From Limonium bicolor (lineage: Eukaryota; Streptophyta; Magnoliopsida; Caryophyllales; Plumbaginaceae): a stretch of 64,000 bases of DNA. The position numbers were made by a program, and so were the translations under genes. Shown piece after piece: positions 59,660 through 64,000 of this stretch (position 1 is the first letter of the stretch; every line of letters starts with the position of its first letter). Under the pieces are notes generated by a model. That model was given only the letters and a program-made list of their open reading frames with translations. It ran no database searches and had not been told where the DNA came from. The stretch lies in contig CM041776.1 of the NCBI GenBank assembly GCA_023374045.1, positions 314,452,722-314,516,721 on the forward strand. Reading direction: 5' to 3'.

Positions 59660-60050
59660 ATCATGACATGGAAATGTTTATATATAATCGTGCAAACATA
59701 TATATAAATCGTGGAAAAGTTTATATATAAATCATGGAAACGTTTATATATAAATCGTGAAAACGTTATATGTAATCGTGGCGAGGAAACATTCATATAT
59801 AATTATGAAAATTGTTTATATGTAATCAGATGGTCGAAATGTTTATATGCTATCATGGCGTGGAAACGTTATATATAATCATGGAATCGTAAACATGGAA
59901 ACGTTTATATAAAAATGTAGAAACGTATATCTAACAAAGTGAAAATTTTTAAATAAAAAGGTGGAAACGTTTATCCAAACTCTTGGATACATTTATATAT
60001 AAATCATGGAAACGTTACATATAATTGTGGCGTGAAAATCTATCGAATCA
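59440..60050 (+). repeat. AT-rich minisatellite, GTGGAAACGTTTATATATAA-type units
   Basis: Roughly 20 diverged units of 24-32 bp built on ATCGTGGAAACGTTTATATA, with an (AT)n expansion at 59,624-59,657. Confidence 0.8.
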
Positions 60051-60054
60051 GTCA

Positions 60055-60335
60055 TGACAATATAAAGTATAGACCGACTTCAAAATAGATTACCCTAACC
60101 CCATACACCCTAACACCCCCCTAGGAAACCTAAAAACATCGAAGGTATTTTTAAAGTTTGTGGCGCTACCACAAACCCTAAATCCCTGTCGAGTTAGCTG
60201 CTACCATATAAAGTATGAACAATTCCAAATAGATTACCCTATCCCCCAACCCCCCAAAACACCCCAAACCCACCCTCTGCTAGCTAAAAACATCGAAGAC
60301 ATTTTTGGGGTTTGTAGTGGCGGTTTAGGACCCTA
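60055..60335 (+). repeat. Two direct copies of an approximately 140-bp block
   Basis: AATATAAAGTAT...AATAGATTACCCTA...AAAACATCGAAG...TTTGTGG occurs at about 60,059-60,195 and 60,205-60,330. The C-rich run between is variable. The second copy ends right before the LTR at 60,337. Confidence 0.7.
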
Positions 60336-60336
60336 A

Positions 60337-61915
60337 TGTAACACCCCAACCACCACCGCTAATCCTATGCTTACCGTCTAATTGTCCTATTAATCTTACG
60401 AGTTCGCAGCGGAATTGTTACATACTTGCTACGGCGGGTGGTACAACGCCGCTAACCGCCCATACGGCTAGCTTGGCTTACCTTACTTACAGTCACGGTC
60501 TGATGCGCATAGTGTACCGAGCTACTAAATTACTTGCCAAAATACCATATACCAAATACTTACATCAATGGATCACCGAGTATTAAAGTATATTCAGTTA
60601 CATCAGATCTAAGTTCCAAAAGAATGAGTTTACCAACTACTCATCTATACCAATTCCCATTCTATCCAAAATCCAAAAAGGTGTACCCCATGGTACACCG
60701 GCTATTCAAAAACTGTAGCCATGTACTACCTAGTACACCCATCATAAATCCATTGTTTACAAACCAAAAGAAAGACAGGAAAATTAAACTTCGACTCTCC
60801 TAGTCTTCATCCTTCACGGGTACCTGCGTGTAGTAAAAATGGTGCCCCAAGGGGCTCAGCAAACGCTGCGTATAAACTCCGCATATACCGCGTGCTAGCT
60901 AGGGCACGCCGACTATTTGACGTCCACTAATCATGCTGTTCATTTATTTCATACATACATGCTTTTCATACAACATACATGCTTATACGATTCATTACAT
61001 AATTTAAGGCAACAATACAGTCACGCAACTTACTTACCTTCACAAGGTTAGCCAAATTATGCATCCGGTTAATCGGAATGATTTTACTCTTTTACTCATT
61101 ACTTACTTTTTCTTACTTACAATTACTTACTTTCATTCACGGTACTTACTCATTCTTACTTACTTATTCATACTCAAGTTAAGTCGTCGGGACCTCCGGC
61201 CCTGGGGACTACGCCGTCCCACCTCCGGGATTTACTTGACTCACCAATCCGGGATGCTACCCACTTAAGGGATTTGGGCCGCAGACCAGTTTAAGAGTCA
61301 GGAATTGGAGCCAACCTCTCGTGACTCCGCATCCTCACGCGTGGCCGAAACTATATCGGACTTCTACTCATTCCAATTTAATTACCAATTTAAGTTAGGA
61401 TGGTTAGCTTGTAAGGAATAAGTTAGAAGTCCAAACACATCACAATCGGTCACAATACAATACATCATACTTACACACATTCATATTCATCCAAACATTT
61501 CATGAATTATACAAACTAAAATTTAAGAGAATATTCACAACATACAACACTACATCTTCACAAGTATGCATAATAACTCCGATTCGTGCATTTATCTTAT
61601 TTGGTGATCAATTAGCACACAACACACAAATCAGAGTAACCAAGATAGCATACGGGGCATGAGGAATCCATACCGTTCACCGTTGCACGTGTTTCCAAAC
61701 GTCCTTCGGTGTCACAAATCAAGTCCTATTATATACATACAATTGAATGATTAATATACCTATAATCAACTTAACTCCTACTTACTATGTCCTTATACTT
61801 CTCTCACTTACACTTTACTTACTTATTTTTCATTACTTAAGTTTCACTTTCTTTCTTACATTGGCATGCTTACATACATGTACCTATATATATATATACA
61901 TATATCATATCATAT

Positions 61916-61947
<32 letters not shown>

Positions 61948-64000
61948 CATATACTCGATTTAAATTTTTTTTTTTTGACCGGACTGGACTTGCGACCGAC
62001 CTTGCAAGTCTGGTCCATTCCAGTAGCTCAGATTACGGAAGTTCTTCTGGCCGACAGACCTTGCAAGTCCGGTCCCAAGGTCGGTCCATTCTAGTAAGTT
62101 TTGGTTTCGAAATTCTGGAGTCGACCGACCTTGCATGTCCGGTCCCAAGGTCGGTCCATTCTAGTAAGTTTCGTTGCAGGCGAATTTTAGCAGCCCGACC
62201 TTGCAAGTCCGGTCGCAAGGTCGGTCCATTCCAGTAGCTTACCCGACGGCAAATTTTTGAGTCGACCGACCTTGCAAGTCCAGTCGCAAGGTCGGTCCAT
62301 TCCAGTAGGTTACAGACGGGAGAATTTTCTAGTCCGACCGAACTTGCAAGTCCGGTCGCAAGTCCGGTCGATTCCAGAAGCTTCCCCGTCTTTGTAAATC
62401 TGGGCTCGACCGAACTTGCAAGTCCGGTCGCAAGTTCGGCCCCGACCCAGTGTTTGCATTTTTATTTCTGTTTTCAGTCCTCTCTTTTACCCATTATTTC
62501 CCCATTGTTCCTACACTTAATCCCACATGTTTTAACACTAATTAAACCTCTTAATACACCCTAGTTCACTCCTTAACTCCTTACACAATTCTATACTAAT
62601 TCACTCACATAATTTTCCAAGTTTCTTTTCAACACTCACACTAGTTTCTTCTCTAGTTGCATTTTGCTACAGATTTTAACACTAACACTCTCCATCTCCA
62701 ACTCCCTCTTCTAATGTCATTTCTAACACCTCTAATACATACATACAACTACATTAGCTATCTCTCCTAATATACCCTCTATCTTCTCTCTAACAAAATC
62801 TGTTACAACCTACCTTATTCACCTAGTTTCTAACACACTAAGTGTTCTATTCCTAGGTAAATTTTGACATAACCTCCCCTATATTTTTACACTCTCACCA
62901 CATATTTCTAGTTCACAATTCAACACTCATTTCACCTGTTTCAATAGACATCAATATACAAGCTTACATACACCATTCCCAAACACTAAACCACTACTAA
63001 AATTCCTGCACTCAAACACTCCCCCAATCTGTTTGTAACAGTTTTTACAATGTCTTATAAGGGTTCCAAATACCTATATTCTCTTATACATTACTCTACT
63101 ACAAAATACCATTTTACGATACACATTTCATTTCTAAAATATGTTACATATACAAACACATACAAGGCTACACAATGAGCATTCTTACCTTGTTTTCCTT
63201 CTAGATTTTCTTTCTCTTCTTCTTTCTTCCTTCTTCCTTCCTTCTCTCTCTCTACCGGTTTTAGTCTCTCAGCCCATCTAATATTATCACCCATGCATAC
63301 ACACATTCAATACTAAAACTAACCTTAAACATCATTTGAGTTCTAATGCATATTCTAGGGTTTAGAAATTATATTACCTTTCAAGGGTGCAAATGGAGCT
63401 TGGAGTGGCTCAAGAACAATATTTCCAACTCCACCAACAGCCAAAATCGGCTAGAACAAGAGGAAGAACAAGGGTTTAGTTCATGAATTTCGTTTTGCCT
63501 TTGAGGCTAGAAAAAGATGGAGTTTTCGAAGATGTTTTTACCTTAATAGAACAAGGAGAGGGAGGGCCTTCTAATGATGGTCTTGAAGCTCCAAATGGGG
63601 TATACCCATAAAAACGAAAATGCTTGGTTTCAAGTTTTGAAAAGATAGAAATGCTCCATTGGTGAGAGGAACACAATGGTGTAGTTTTTACAATTTTTGG
63701 AGAAGGTTTGATGGAGTTTCAAGAGGAGAGAAGTGGTAGTTTTTGTGAGGTTTCCTTATTCCTCCATTGGTGTCGGTTTGGAGAAGGAAATTCAGAGAGG
63801 AGAAAGGAGGAGATTCACATGAGAGAGGGGGAAATGAGAGTAGGAGAGAGAGTGTGAGAGAGTGGGGTAAATTAATAAAGGTGGGGTTACTTTATTGTTT
63901 TTGTTTGTTTGTAAATAAGAGGAATTAATAGAGTGTGTGAGAGTGAGAGGGGGAGCCCCATCGGCTGGCATACACACACACACCACACACCACTTCACTT
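60337..64000 (-). mobile_element. Tekay-type LTR in minus orientation, extending past the window
   Basis: On the minus strand it ends GGGGTGTTACA at 60,337 with no primer site beyond, so this is a 3' LTR or a solo LTR. Its right end is not reached. It shares GCCCCAAGGGGCTCAGC (60,842-60,858) and the GGTCTGATG...TGTACCGA layout with the 5' LTR at 31,470, but is otherwise a different family. It holds hairpin repeats (61,998-62,445) and a (TA)n run (61,886-61,950). The remainder to 64,000 is pyrimidine-rich without genes. Confidence 0.78.
61998..62445 (-). repeat. Seven tandem units of about 71 bp with paired arms
   Basis: Left arms GACCTTGC or GAACTTGC begin at 61998, 62057, 62127, 62197, 62268, 62340 and 62412. 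Right arms GCAAGGTC or GCAAGTTC follow after about 10 bases (for example 62215-62222, 62286-62293, 62430-62437). GGTCCATTCCAGTAG follows most units. Confidence 0.9.

Overview
The window is nuclear DNA of a seed plant, probably a eudicot. The signs are tRNA-iMet-primed LTR retrotransposons with chromovirus-type gag-pol, spliceosomal introns, a tRNA-derived SINE, MITEs and one intact seven-exon host gene for a WSD1-type wax-ester synthase/diacylglycerol acyltransferase. Nothing in the sequence fixes the family or species. Almost everything else is transposable elements, many of them nested.

Layout. (1) 1-19,806: a tandem LTR array (LTR-internal-LTR-internal-LTR, about 9.2 kb per unit) of a non-autonomous element. 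Its LTRs are about 6.2 kb and its internal region about 3.0 kb, with no gag-pol. It is inserted in the 3' LTR of the next element. (2) 19,807-35,489, minus strand: a Tekay/Del-type Ty3 chromovirus. Its 3' LTR is split by the array and by a 4.9-kb solo LTR (20,198-25,100, 5-bp target duplication TCATC). Its coding region has three intron-like interruptions, and the third holds an in-frame, intact ALKBH1-like 2-oxoglutarate/Fe(II) dioxygenase exon. (3) 35,490-36,170: an older Ty3 integrase fragment that was the chromovirus target. (4) 36,593-39,101, minus strand: the WSD1-like gene, with an 88-bp SINE just upstream. (5) 39,470-43,670: a decayed L1-type LINE. (6) 43,672-47,890: a non-autonomous LTR element with a tRNA-Asp-type primer site (Athila-like leader) and a truncated 3' LTR. 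(7) 48,699-53,286, minus strand: a complete but frameshifted Ty1/copia element with 182/187-bp LTRs, non-canonical TA...TA ends and target duplication AATAG. (8) 53,290-60,336: AT-rich intergenic DNA with two MITEs of one family, a probable long-TIR DNA element and several minisatellites. (9) 60,337-64,000: the 3' part of another Tekay-type LTR, minus orientation, running off the window.

The most unusual item is the AlkB-domain exon between gag and protease. A single gag donor at 29,846/29,845 can join in frame either to the AlkB exon (acceptor at 29,712) or, skipping it, to protease-pol (acceptor at 28,839). The element therefore looks built to make a Gag-AlkB fusion and a Gag-Pol polyprotein by alternative splicing. 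The AlkB exon keeps every expected catalytic residue, while gag and pol in the same copy carry stop codons.
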